Positions 22,348-32,114 of a DNA stretch of 64,000 nt are shown here, in pieces; positions within the stretch are counted from its first letter, which is position 1; each line of letters begins with the position of its first letter. The stretch is from Morella rubra (taxonomy: Eukaryota > Streptophyta > Magnoliopsida > Fagales > Myricaceae): contig CM025854.1 in the NCBI GenBank assembly GCA_003952965.2, forward strand, positions 15,416,247 through 15,480,246, in the 5' to 3' direction. A program made the translations under genes and the position numbers. The notes under the pieces are model-generated. The model had not been told where the DNA came from. It did not search any database and saw only the letters and a program-made list of their open reading frames with translations.

Positions 22348-22511
22348 AGTTACACTGCTGCATTTTTTTTTTGGGATAAGTTAGTAAGTAGTATTGATCC
22401 AAAAAAGTACAAAGGGAGCAAAGCTCCAAATGAGCTCAAAGGAGCTAGTACATGAGCCAAAGGCCAATCAAGTTACATCAGCAATCAAGTTAATCAAGTT
22501 ACACTGCTGCA
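22348..22511 (-). mobile_element. Short 5'-truncated LINE tail with 15-bp TSD
   Basis: AGTTACACTGCTGCA flanks the insert at 22,348-22,362 and 22,497-22,511. The insert (22,363-22,496) starts with a T-run, i.e. a poly(A) tail on the minus strand, preceded on that strand by a typical plant LINE 3' end (GAGCTTTGCTCCCTTTGTAC). At 134 bp it is a heavily truncated, target-primed insertion. Confidence 0.8.
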
Positions 22512-22805
22512 TTGCTTTGCACAGTGCCCTCAACTGCTGATCATAACCTTGACAAGCTAGCTGAGAGAGCAATAGCGACCAGCTCCATCCTCAAAAAATT
22601 TCTCTCAGGAGATTTTGGAATAGAGTTGATAAAAGACACGACGTATTTTCTTCTGTGGTGCAACCTGCAAGCAGAAATCAATCAATGATACCCAATTGAC
22701 TGACCAATTGTGTATTGGGGAAGAGAAAATGGGACCAAATTATATCCTGTGGTGAAATATGAGGCCCATATGTGAGCAATCAACAAGAGTTAATTTACCT
22801 TTCTA

Positions 22806-23345
22806 AAGGGAACTCCAACAATGTCTTCACCTGGAAAATGAAAAAATGTTATTAAAAAGAATGGGCAATAAAAAAGAATAACATCCCATGTGGAAAATGA
22901 AAAAATGTAATACCTTTTTGAAGGGAACTCCAACAATGTCTTCACCTGCTTTTTGTATTTCATTGATTAACATAGTCACCCACTCCTCTAGTTCTCCCCT
23001 CTCCTTCTACTATCCATTTTAGCACATTACACATTGTCTTTGGAAATAACTAGGAGTAATCAATTAATTCATTACATAAAACACTTTTCAGGGAAAATGT
23101 AAGCAAATTTCTCTAGATTGGAGTGAAGTAAAAAAAATATCGCACACCAAAAGTAAAAGGGGAACATCTGCCTCTACAATGCAAACTGCTAGTCTTTCAG
23201 CAATGACTATTTTCGAAAGCCACTTTCACCAAGAAGAATGGAGCTATTTTTGGTTCTTTGGCAAAGTATCTACATAATTTTCTGAAGTTCGGCTTCCTTG
23301 CCAATAACAAGATCTATAAGTCTTCTACAAGCGTTAACAGAGAGA
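22806..23345 (-). pseudogene. ClpC-like chaperone fragment, degraded
   Basis: On the minus strand, 23,340-23,220 reads LIDLVIGKEAELQKIM, a stop, then ILCQRTKNSSILLGESGF. That is the start of the first AAA+ domain of ClpA/B-family chaperones, ending in a damaged Walker A. A frameshift leads to IVIAERLAVCIVEADVPLLL (about 23,200-23,140). A separate piece at about 23,020-22,920 reads KERGELEEWVTMLINEIQKA. These follow the order in plastid ClpC, the unfoldase that feeds the stromal Clp protease. Walker B and the remainder are missing. A 28-bp stretch of the last piece (AAGGGAACTCCAACAATGTC and on) is repeated at 22,806-22,833 and 22,921-22,948. ClpD cannot be excluded. Confidence 0.7.
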
Positions 23346-23606
23346 ATTATTCTAAAGCACTTCTCTCTAATAATTATGACAGTTGAGTTACCAAGGCGTT
23401 GCTCTCTGCTTTTATAATTAAGAAAACAAAGAAACTAAAATTGATAACATTAAACTAAAACAAAAGTACAAGCTAATACAACGAAGGAAAACAAAAACTA
23501 CAAACATGAAAGGAAAACAAGTCTAAAACACAAACCAAAACAAAAATGCAGCACAACAGTGCCTCAATAGGGTCCTTAGGATACATTAAAGTTTCTTAGA
23601 ATTATT

Positions 23607-23933
23607 CTATATACGCAAAGAAACAATACCCACCTGTACAATTCTCACTTTGCAGAACTTGGCCACAAAGCACAGGGAGACCTCCTTTCCAAGCCGCGAC
23701 GAAACCGACATGACCTCGAAATCGATTATTCCCATTAGAACCAGCGTCTCTCCCATCAGCACCGCTCTCACCAGCATGGACAAACCAAACACATTGAACA
23801 AATGCACTATGAACAAGGAGATCGGTTGTGGCTCATGCTTATAGGAGAATCTGAGGGCTTGGGGAGAAAAAGAAGGAAAAGAAGAAATAGGGACAAGAAG
23901 AGAACCTAAGGGCTCAGGGAGAAGAACAGACAA
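23607..23933 (-). other. Unrecognised 108-residue ORF upstream of the ClpC-like fragment
   Basis: An open frame on the minus strand with a hydrophobic middle (FIVHLFNVFGLSMLVRAVLM) and a basic C-terminal part. It ends near a possible donor (ACAG|GTGGG, about 23,634), so it might be a first exon. No family is recognised and it may be chance. Confidence 0.2.
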
Positions 23934-24119
23934 TCTTGTTGAGGAAGACGTCTAAAAGTGAGTTGTAAAAAACTGAACCAAAGCCGAGCCTTCAAACAAG
24001 CCATTTCCGCTTTTATCATTAAATGACATAGAGAATTCTATCAAATCTAGACCGCTTCTTTGAAGCGATATCACGTTCTTTGAGCACAATATTTTCCCCA
24101 CAGTTACTTATCACTTGCC

Positions 24120-24124
24120 ATTTA
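24120..24124. repeat. Left TSD of the Copia element
   Basis: ATTTA matches 28,814-28,818, directly outside the two LTRs. Confidence 0.9.
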
Positions 24125-24480
24125 TGTTGGATAAAGATGGCTCCTATTTTTAGGATATCTAAGTAGTTGAGTTCTAATAGGATATCTAAGTATTTGAGTT
24201 CTATTAGGATATCCAAATATTTGAGTTTTAATTAAATATCCAAGTATTTAAGTTCTAACAGGTTTGGTTTGGGGTTTCTTATAAATAGTCAATCTATGAT
24301 GTAACCCAATGAATTATTCTAGATAGTAAAATCTTTGGCCGCTCTCTCCTGTGGATGTAGGCATATTGCCGAATCACGTTAAATTTCTGTCTCAATTCTC
24401 TCTCTCTCTCTCTCTCTCTCTCATTCTTTCTCTCTTCAATTTCCATATATTGTTCATCATTGGTATGCACGGTAACAACA
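24125..24480 (+). repeat. 5' LTR of the Copia element
   Basis: A 356-bp LTR, TG...CA. It holds about four copies of a short internal repeat built on GGATATCTAAGTATTTGAGT, a TATA-like TTATAAATAGTC at about 24,280, and a CT microsatellite at 24,398-24,422. Confidence 0.95.
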
Positions 24481-24482
24481 AT

Positions 24483-24494
24483 TGGTATCAGAGC
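24483..24494 (+). promoter_or_regulatory. Primer-binding site (initiator tRNA-Met)
   Basis: TGGTATCAGAGC follows the 5' LTR by two bases and is complementary to the 3' end of initiator methionine tRNA, the standard primer of plant Copia reverse transcription. Confidence 0.9.
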
Positions 24495-24507
24495 ACCAGG
24501 TTCAGTA

Positions 24508-27500
24508 ATGGCAGTAAATACTTCGATTGCCAAATTCGATGTGATGAAGTTTGACTAAACTGAGAATTTCGGATTGTGGCAACGAAGGGTAAAAGATTGT
24601 TGGTGCAACAAGGGATGGTGAAGGCTCTACACAGAAGAAGCCAGATGACATGAAGGAGACAAAGTGGAAGGAGCTTGAGGCCAAAGCGTGGCTACTATCC
24701 GGCTTTCTTTGACAGATGATGTGATGCATCATGTCATGGACAAAGAATCTCTAGCAGCAGTTTGTTTGAAACTGGAAAGCTGGTACATGTCGAAGTCATT
24801 GACGAACAAACTCTATCTTAAGCAATGTTGTTTGGTCTTAAGATGGTGGAGGGCTCAGATATGAGCCAACACATCAACGTGTTTAATCAGATTGTTAGCG
24901 ATCTGAAAGGGGTTGATGTGAAGTTCGACGACGAAGACAAGGCGTTGAGGTTGTTGAATTCTCTGCCAGCTTCTACTACCTATGAGAATTTGGTTACGAC
25001 TCTAACATGGGGAAAGGATTCCCTGGAGTTGGAGGATGTCACAGGGGCCTGTTGGCGTTTCATCAGAGGAAGAAAGCCAGTGATGAGAGTTCTTAGGGGG
25101 AAGGGCTAATTGTGAAGGGTAACCAGGAGCGTGGAAGAAGCAAAATGAAGGGTGGTTTAAATAGCAAGAATTCTCGGTCGAAGTCCAAGAGTTGGAAAGA
25201 TATCAATTGTTTTAACTGCGGTAAGAAAGGGCATATAAAACGGAATTATCCAAATAAGAAAAAGATTCAGGATGACGAGAATGAAGGTTCCTCAAGATCT
25301 GCGAATGTAGTGGAGGAAGACTCAGAAGACATGGATGATGACATGCTTTCTATTTCATTTGTCTAGAGCACCCCATTGATTCTTGGATTCTGGACTCAGC
25401 ATGTTCTTTTCACGTAATGCTCAACCGAGGTTGGTTTGACACCTACAGGTCAGTTAATTCTGGTATTGTGACAATGGGTAATGGTGCACATTGTAAAATC
25501 ATTGGCATAGGAGATATCAGAATTAAAATGTTTGATGGTGTGGTTAAAACGTTATGTTATGTTAGACATGTTCAAGATGTAGAAATAATCTAATTTCATT
25601 TAGACTCAAAGAGTTTTTGTTACAAGTTTGAAGGTGGAGTAATGAAGTGACTAAGGGTGTGATGGTAGTGATGAAAGGGCAGAAAAGTTCAAAAAATATC
25701 TACAAGTTGTTAGGTAGTACAATTGTAGGGGGAGTTGCTTCTGTGGAGTCTGAGTCTGATAGTACTGTTTTGTGGCATATGAGGTTGGGTCATATGGGTG
25801 AGCGGGGTAGAGAAATTTGTTGAAGGGCGTGAAGACATGCAAGCTTGATTTTTGCAAGTTTTGTGTTCTAAGAAGGCAGAATCGGGTGCAATTCAAGACA
25901 GCTACACACAAAACAGAGGGTGTACTTGATTACATTCATTTAGATCTTTGGGGACCGTGAAGGTAGCATCACGGGGAGGACATGTGTATTTTGTCACATT
26001 CATTGATGATTTTTCCAGGAAGGTCTAGGTGTACTTCATGCGGCACAAGTCAGAGACGTTTGCCAAGTTCAAGTTGTGGAAAGCTGAAGTGGAAAATTAG
26101 ACCGGAAGAAAGATCAAGTGTCTAAGGACAGATAATGGTACTGAGTACAAAGATGCAAAGTTCATGGAGTTTTGTGAGCAGCATGGGATAAAGAGACACT
26201 TTACAGTACGCAAGACACCACAACAAAATGGTGTGGCGGAATGAATGAATAGGTTTATTGCAGAGAGAGCACGGTGTCTCAGGTTGAATGCTGGACTTAC
26301 AAAGAACTTCTGGGCAGATGCAGTGAGTATGGCATGTTTCTTGATTAACAGGTCACCGAGGGCAGCACTAGGTTGTAAGGTTGCAGAGGAGGTGTGGACA
26401 GGTAATGAGGTAGATTACTCTGGGTTGAGAGTTTTTGGTTGTCCAGCCTATGTGCACATTCCTAGTGAAGAGAGATCAAAGCTTGACCCAAAGTCTAGAC
26501 AGTGTATTTTTCTCGGGTATGAGAAAGGAGTTAAGGGTTACAAGCTTTGGGATCCAAAGGCAAACAAGGTGGTGATTAGTAGGGACGTGGTATTTGATGA
26601 AAATTCATGTTGAAAAGTACTCAGGGTAAAGAGAAACAGGTGCCAGAAAGTAGTAGCAGTGATAAGCAGGTGGAGTTAGAGACTTCTGTGCAGAAGAACA
26701 TTGTTTAGGGTACAGAGGCTACTACTTCAAAACCTGAGGAGCATCACAGTATAGCCACAGACAGATCCAGACGCACTATCAAGCCACCAGTCAGTATGGT
26801 TATGAAGATATGATTTCATATGCTCTTGTCATTAGCAGTGGAGATCCTATAACTTTTCAGGAGGCAATCAGTAGCCAAGTGAAAAGTAGATGGATGGGTG
26901 CTATGGTCGAGGAGATGGAGTCATTGCATAAGAATTAGACGTGGGACTTGGTGGAACTTCCTGAAGGGAAGAAGGCGATAGGGTGTAAGTGGGTGTTTAA
27001 GAAAGAAACAGCAGTATCAGAAAAAGAGGGGGAAAGGTTCAAGGCTCGCTTGGTAGCAAAGGGTTACTCACAAAGGAAAGGGGTTGATTATGATGAAATT
27101 TTCTCTCCGGTTGTCAGACACACTTCTATCAGGGCAGTGTTGGCATTGTAGCTCACTATGACATGGCTTTGGAGCAAATGGATGTGAAGACAGCTTTTCT
27201 ACATGGTGATTTAGAAGAGCAAATTTACATGGAGCAGCCAGAAGGGTTTAGTCAACCTGGACATGAGAACTTAGTCTGTAAATTGAAAAATTCACTTTAT
27301 GAATTGAAGCAATCTCCGAGATAGTGGTATAAGCAATTTGACTCTTACATGATCAGAATTGGCTATCAGAGATGTGAGTATGATTAATGTGTATATGTTA
27401 AGAACCTTGATGATGGTTCATTAATTTTTTTGTTATTGTATGTGGATGATATGCTTATTGCAGCTAAGAGTATAAAGGAAGTCAACAAGCTGAAGTCCTT

Positions 27501-28404
27501 GTTGAGTAAAGAATTCGACATGAAGGATTTGGACACAGCCAAGAAGATTCTTGGGATGGAGATTCACAGAGACAGGGATGCCAGGAGATTATGGTTCAGG
27601 CGGCTATGTGGAGAAGGTGTTGGAAAGGTTCAGCATGGGAAATGCAAAACCGGTTAGTACACCTTTAGCGAATCATTTCTATTTGTCTACCTCACGATGC
27701 CCGAAGACAGTTAAAGAAACTGAAGATATGTCAAAGGTCCCATATGCCAGTGCAGTTGGGTGTCTAATGTATGTCATGGTATGTACCAGGCCAGATTTGG
27801 CTCATGCAGTCAGCATGGTGAGCAAGTATATGGAAAATCCAAGGAGACAGCATTGGGATGCAGTCAAGTGGATTTTCAGAGATTGAGGGGTACTACAGAT
27901 TATGACATTATGTTTGGAAGACAGCAGAGTGATCTGTCAGTTGTGGGATATGTGGATGCAGATTATGCTAGTGACTTGGATGGCAGGAGATCGAACACAA
28001 GTTATGTGTTTACTCTTGCAGGAGGGCCCATTTGTTGGAAGTCCATGATTCAATCCGTTGTTGCATTGTCCACAACTGAGGCAGAGTACATGGCAGTCGC
28101 TGAGGCTGCTAAGGAAGCTTTGTGGCTTACAGGGCTAGTCAAGGAGCTGAACATTCAGCAAGATAGAGTTCAGATGCATTGTGATAGTCAGAGTGCCATT
28201 TATTTGGCGAAGAACCAGGTGTATCATGCAAGAACCAAGCATATTGATGTGAGGTTTCACAAGATCAGAGAGTTGGTTGCTTCTGGTGAATTATTGTTGG
28301 AGAAAGTTTACACCTCTGAGAATGCAGCAGACATGTTGACTAAGCCAGTTATCACAGAGAAGTTCAAGCATTGCTTGGACTTGATAAATATCTCTAGGTG
28401 CTAG
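24508..28404 (+). pseudogene. Copia gag-pol polyprotein, broken
   Basis: Start ATG at 24,508 (MAVNTSIAKFDVMKFD), then an immediate stop. Gag pieces include MDKESLAAVCLKLESWYMSK and QHINVFNQIVSDL. The zinc knuckle CFNCGKKGHIKRNY has Tyr in place of the final Cys. Protease shows WILDSACSFH. Integrase shows LRLGHMG-like MRLGHMGERG, CKFC, RTDNGTEYKD and KTPQQNGVAE followed by a stop. RT shows GCKWVFK, ARLVAKGYSQ and LLYVDDMLIA. RNase H shows DADYASDLDGRRS, TTEAEYMAVAEAA and CDSQSAIYLAKN. The last ORF (27,760-28,404, 214 residues) is the longest intact part. All domains are present and in order, but the frame is broken many times. Confidence 0.95.
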
Positions 28405-28485
28405 AGAGAGGAGGTGTTCTTAACCTATTAGTTCCAGGTGGAGGTGAAAACTTGTTTGATTTTCTCCTAAGGGGCAATATTCGCC

Positions 28486-28496
28486 AAGGTGGAGAT
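28486..28496 (+). promoter_or_regulatory. Polypurine tract
   Basis: AAGGTGGAGAT lies directly before the 3' LTR, the normal place where plus-strand DNA synthesis is primed. Confidence 0.85.
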
Positions 28497-28813
28497 TGTT
28501 GGATAAAGATGGCTCATATTTTTAGGATATCCAAGTAGTTGAGTTCTAATAGGATATCTAATATATATTAAGTATTTGAATTCTAATTGGATATCCAAGT
28601 ATTTGAGTTCTAATATGTTTGGTCTAGGGTTTCTTATAAATAGTTAGTTTATGATGTAACCCGTGAATTATTCCAGATAGTAAAATCTTTGGCCTGCTCT
28701 CTCCTGTGGATGTAGGCATATTGCCGAACCACGTTAAATCTCTGTCTCAATTCTCTCTCTCTCTCTCTTAAATTTTCGTATATTGTTCATCATTGATGTG
28801 CACAGTAACAACA
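28497..28813 (+). repeat. 3' LTR of the Copia element
   Basis: A 317-bp LTR with the same termini as the 5' copy, fewer internal repeats, a shorter CT run and a local ATATATATTA change. The flanking ATTTA (28,814-28,818) completes the TSD. Confidence 0.95.
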
Positions 28814-28978
28814 ATTTACTATTTGTTACACAGCCCACTCCATTAGAAGGATAGTAGAGCACTTGAACACAAATGGTGTATCTCTCAAAACAGGAAACAC
28901 CCACCGTTACATTGCTGAATACTGGAGTTTATTGTAATCAGAATACAATTTCATTTAATCAGTTGGTGAAAAATTTAA

Positions 28979-29193
28979 GGTAGTGTTGATTGCTAAAATT
29001 TTGAGGTATGGAAGTTGGTGAAAAGTGGAGATAGTTTATGAAAGTTGGTGAAAAAACATAGAGAGAAAAAATTTGAATAAATATTATAATAAAAATAATA
29101 TTTAATGGAATAGAGATTATTTTATAATTTTTTTAATCAAAACCAAATTTTTGAGTGCCAAAATTAAGCTAAACAGCAAACCAAACTAGGCCA
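28979..29193. mobile_element. Tourist-like MITE candidate
   Basis: A 215-bp AT-rich block lies between TAA triplets (28,976-28,978 and 29,194-29,196). Its left end GGTAGTGTTGATTGCT resembles the reverse complement of its right end, (T)GGCCTAGTTTGGTTTGCT. Imperfect terminal repeats with a TAA TSD fit Tourist/PIF MITEs. Confidence 0.5.
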
Positions 29194-29355
29194 TAATTAA
29201 GTTACTAACCCACTTTATGAAGCAACCAGATATGCACAAAATAGAATTTGAAATTCGCAGGTCAACGTTTTTTTTTTTTTTTAACCCAATGGTGAGAGAA
29301 GAAAACTAGATTCCAAAGCATGCTTTTACAGAATTTTTTGTTGTTTGATAAACAG

Positions 29356-29577
29356 GGTCATGTTCATTTTCATCTTTATTGTAGGATTTGAATCCTACTT
29401 TATTTTTACAATCCAAACATCATAACACACACGCATTCCAATACAACACTTTATTATCTTTTTTACACACACAATCCCTTTTAACAATTTCTGCACGCAT
29501 TCTTATACAACTTTAACACACTTAAATATTCACAATTTCATCAGAATCCTAAAAAAAACATGAAAACGAACATCACC
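29356..29577. mobile_element. MITE candidate with 18-bp terminal inverted repeats
   Basis: GGTCATGTTCATTTTCAT (29,356-29,373) pairs with ATGAAAACGAACATCACC (29,560-29,577) at 16 of 18 positions. The 222-bp body is non-coding and AT-rich. No clean TSD is visible. Confidence 0.6.
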
Positions 29578-30143
29578 ATGATTTTACAGAGTTGCTTTCG
29601 GAGTGCAATTCTTAAATTAGACTTCTGAGCAGTTTGCTTCAAACAGGTCAGTTCGGCATTTCGTCAGCCAGCTATTGTGCGTCACTAATCGAAATACAAT
29701 TCGTTCAATTTTGATAAGAAATTAGGTCAGAGGTTAAAACAAAATTGATGACAAAAGATATGCACATGAGAGAGAGACCCACTCGAGTGGCTAACCATGG
29801 TGTAGCGCCGCTGCCCAAGAAATAGAGCGTGACCAAACCAATCTAATACGAACCAGGGAGAAGGGCTGATTTGACTTCCAGAGAAATAAGAAGAAATAAG
29901 ATTTGGGTGAAGAAGCCATTGTCAAGACTTTGGAAGCGTAAGAGTAGAACAAGCGGTGGGAGAAACTTCGACGACTTAAAAGTTGTGTTCGGATGGACAA
30001 AAATTTTTAATTTAGTGAAAATATTCTCTTAATTTAGTGAAAAGATGGTTACAGTTCGTAAAAATCCATTGAAGTTTTGAAAAAAACACTTTATAAAAAA
30101 TTAATAAAATTTAAAAAAAAAATATTAAAATGATGAAAAATAA
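29578..30143. other. Non-coding stretch up to the gap
   Basis: A minus-strand ORF of 69 residues (29,791-30,000) begins MSIRTQLLSRRSFSHRLF, Arg/Ser-rich like an organelle-targeting peptide. No downstream exon can be linked, so it is not called a gene. The end is AT-rich with a repeated TTTAGTGAAAA phrase (30,013 and 30,036). Confidence 0.4.
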
Positions 30144-31143
30144 NNNNNNNNNNNNNNNNNNNNNNNNNNNNNNNNNNNNNNNNNNNNNNNNNNNNNNNNN
30201 NNNNNNNNNNNNNNNNNNNNNNNNNNNNNNNNNNNNNNNNNNNNNNNNNNNNNNNNNNNNNNNNNNNNNNNNNNNNNNNNNNNNNNNNNNNNNNNNNNNN
30301 NNNNNNNNNNNNNNNNNNNNNNNNNNNNNNNNNNNNNNNNNNNNNNNNNNNNNNNNNNNNNNNNNNNNNNNNNNNNNNNNNNNNNNNNNNNNNNNNNNNN
30401 NNNNNNNNNNNNNNNNNNNNNNNNNNNNNNNNNNNNNNNNNNNNNNNNNNNNNNNNNNNNNNNNNNNNNNNNNNNNNNNNNNNNNNNNNNNNNNNNNNNN
30501 NNNNNNNNNNNNNNNNNNNNNNNNNNNNNNNNNNNNNNNNNNNNNNNNNNNNNNNNNNNNNNNNNNNNNNNNNNNNNNNNNNNNNNNNNNNNNNNNNNNN
30601 NNNNNNNNNNNNNNNNNNNNNNNNNNNNNNNNNNNNNNNNNNNNNNNNNNNNNNNNNNNNNNNNNNNNNNNNNNNNNNNNNNNNNNNNNNNNNNNNNNNN
30701 NNNNNNNNNNNNNNNNNNNNNNNNNNNNNNNNNNNNNNNNNNNNNNNNNNNNNNNNNNNNNNNNNNNNNNNNNNNNNNNNNNNNNNNNNNNNNNNNNNNN
30801 NNNNNNNNNNNNNNNNNNNNNNNNNNNNNNNNNNNNNNNNNNNNNNNNNNNNNNNNNNNNNNNNNNNNNNNNNNNNNNNNNNNNNNNNNNNNNNNNNNNN
30901 NNNNNNNNNNNNNNNNNNNNNNNNNNNNNNNNNNNNNNNNNNNNNNNNNNNNNNNNNNNNNNNNNNNNNNNNNNNNNNNNNNNNNNNNNNNNNNNNNNNN
31001 NNNNNNNNNNNNNNNNNNNNNNNNNNNNNNNNNNNNNNNNNNNNNNNNNNNNNNNNNNNNNNNNNNNNNNNNNNNNNNNNNNNNNNNNNNNNNNNNNNNN
31101 NNNNNNNNNNNNNNNNNNNNNNNNNNNNNNNNNNNNNNNNNNN
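30144..31143. other. Assembly gap, 1000 N
   Basis: Exactly 1,000 unknown bases, a conventional scaffold gap size, so the true distance is unknown. Missing upstream exons of the E2 gene at 31,693 could lie here. Confidence 1.
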
Positions 31144-31692
31144 GATACATCATTTACAATGTAAACTCCAATTACCAATTTTGACAATTGGCACATCAAT
31201 TAAACTACCAGAATTGGGTATCAGTTTTAAGTGTTAATTATAATTTTTCCTTTTAAGAAATGTTGGCCTAGTTACAAATTCTTTCTAAGTGTTAATGATA
31301 TCTCCATCATAACTAGTTCCTTAATTCTTGAAGACAAAACGTGCTTAAAACCTTTCAACCATTGGAGTGGAATTCTCATAATTGCATATATTTGGTCCCT
31401 CTGGCATCCACTGCTGGACCTCACTTGGGCTTATGGCTTATGGCACATTAAGCACCATTTCGATGTGAATTTACATTTTGTTGAAACGTTCTGAAAATTC
31501 AAGGTACTTTCCTCTGTTTTGTTTTGCTTTTCGAGATAGATGATCCAAGGGGTGAGATATGCATTTATCAGCCTGATAATAACGTTGATTGTTCCATTAT
31601 GCATTTGCATATCTTAGTACATGTGGAGGAGCTGATCAAGGATTGAAAATTTTCCATATCTGTCTCAATAACATATTTGCATTTATTTGCAG
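31144..31692. other. Probable intron or flank upstream of the E2 exon
   Basis: AT-rich, with no convincing exon. It ends in a pyrimidine-containing acceptor TTTATTTGCAG directly before the E2-like coding exon. Confidence 0.5.
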
Positions 31693-31935
31693 CATTTTGA
31701 GGACTTTGTTGCCCGCCATTTTCGCAATCGAGCACGTGATATTTTGGTTGCGTGTAGAGCATACATGGAGGGTGCTGCTGTGGGGTCTGTTACAGAAGAT
31801 GGAGAACAGGATAATGCTGGAATGCGCAAGTCCATTGAATTCAGGCCGAGATTGGCTAAGATGATAAATTTGCTCATTATTAAGTTCACGGATAATGGTT
31901 CAACGGACATTGAGCAGTTTCGCAATCCAGCATGA
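31693..31935 (+). CDS. C-terminal exon of a large ubiquitin-conjugating enzyme E2 (UBC23/24/25/39-like)
   Basis: After acceptor TTGCAG at 31,692 the open frame reads HFEDFVARHFRNRARDILVA, then CRAYMEGAAVGSV, and ends in a stop at 31,933-31,935 (80 residues). It resembles the tail after the catalytic UBC fold in the large plant E2/PHO2-type family, where HF-x-FV and ACKAYM-G-A-VG motifs recur and which conjugates ubiquitin to client proteins. The catalytic domain with its Cys is not in the visible sequence and may fall in the gap or be missing, so this may be a gene end or an isolated pseudogene piece. The second half matches the family less well. Confidence 0.6.
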   Translation, partial: HFEDFVARHFRNRARDILVACRAYMEGAAVGSVTEDGEQDNAGMRKSIEFRPRLAKMINLLIIKFTDNGSTDIEQFRNPA

Positions 31936-32012
31936 AATTGCAGTAAAGGAACTGACAGCATGAGAAAGGTGGTAAGATCTGAAAATGTACAGACGGTGAA
32001 ACCAGCGTTAGG

Positions 32013-32114
32013 ATGGACATATGGCAAGTGCCTTTCTTATCCAATTTTGATTGGATATGGACCATGGACAGATGGCAGGTGCCTTTCTTATGCCGATTTT
32101 GATGGATATGGACC
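32013..32114. repeat. 51-bp tandem duplication
   Basis: Two adjacent copies start ATGGACATATGGCAAGTGCC (32,013) and ATGGACAGATGGCAGGTGCC (32,064) and both run through CTTTCTTAT and TTGAT to GGATATGGACC. The pair lies in the 3' flank of the E2 exon. Confidence 0.8.

Larger units (their letters stand above)
24125..28813 (+). mobile_element. Complete but inactive Ty1/Copia retrotransposon (Tork/Tnt1-like)
   Basis: The element has two LTRs starting TGTTGGATAAAGATGG and ending AACAACA, a primer-binding site TGGTATCAGAGC right after the 5' LTR, a gag-pol frame in Copia order (gag, protease, integrase, RT, RNase H), a polypurine tract and a perfect ATTTA TSD. LTRs differ in length (356 versus 317 bp) through repeat-copy differences plus point changes, so the insertion is not recent. 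The region is collinear but carries numerous stops and frameshifts. Confidence 0.95.

Noticed and set aside
30111-31199. Long ORFs of 342-362 codons over the N tract
   Set aside because: They consist of unknown bases; there is no coding evidence.
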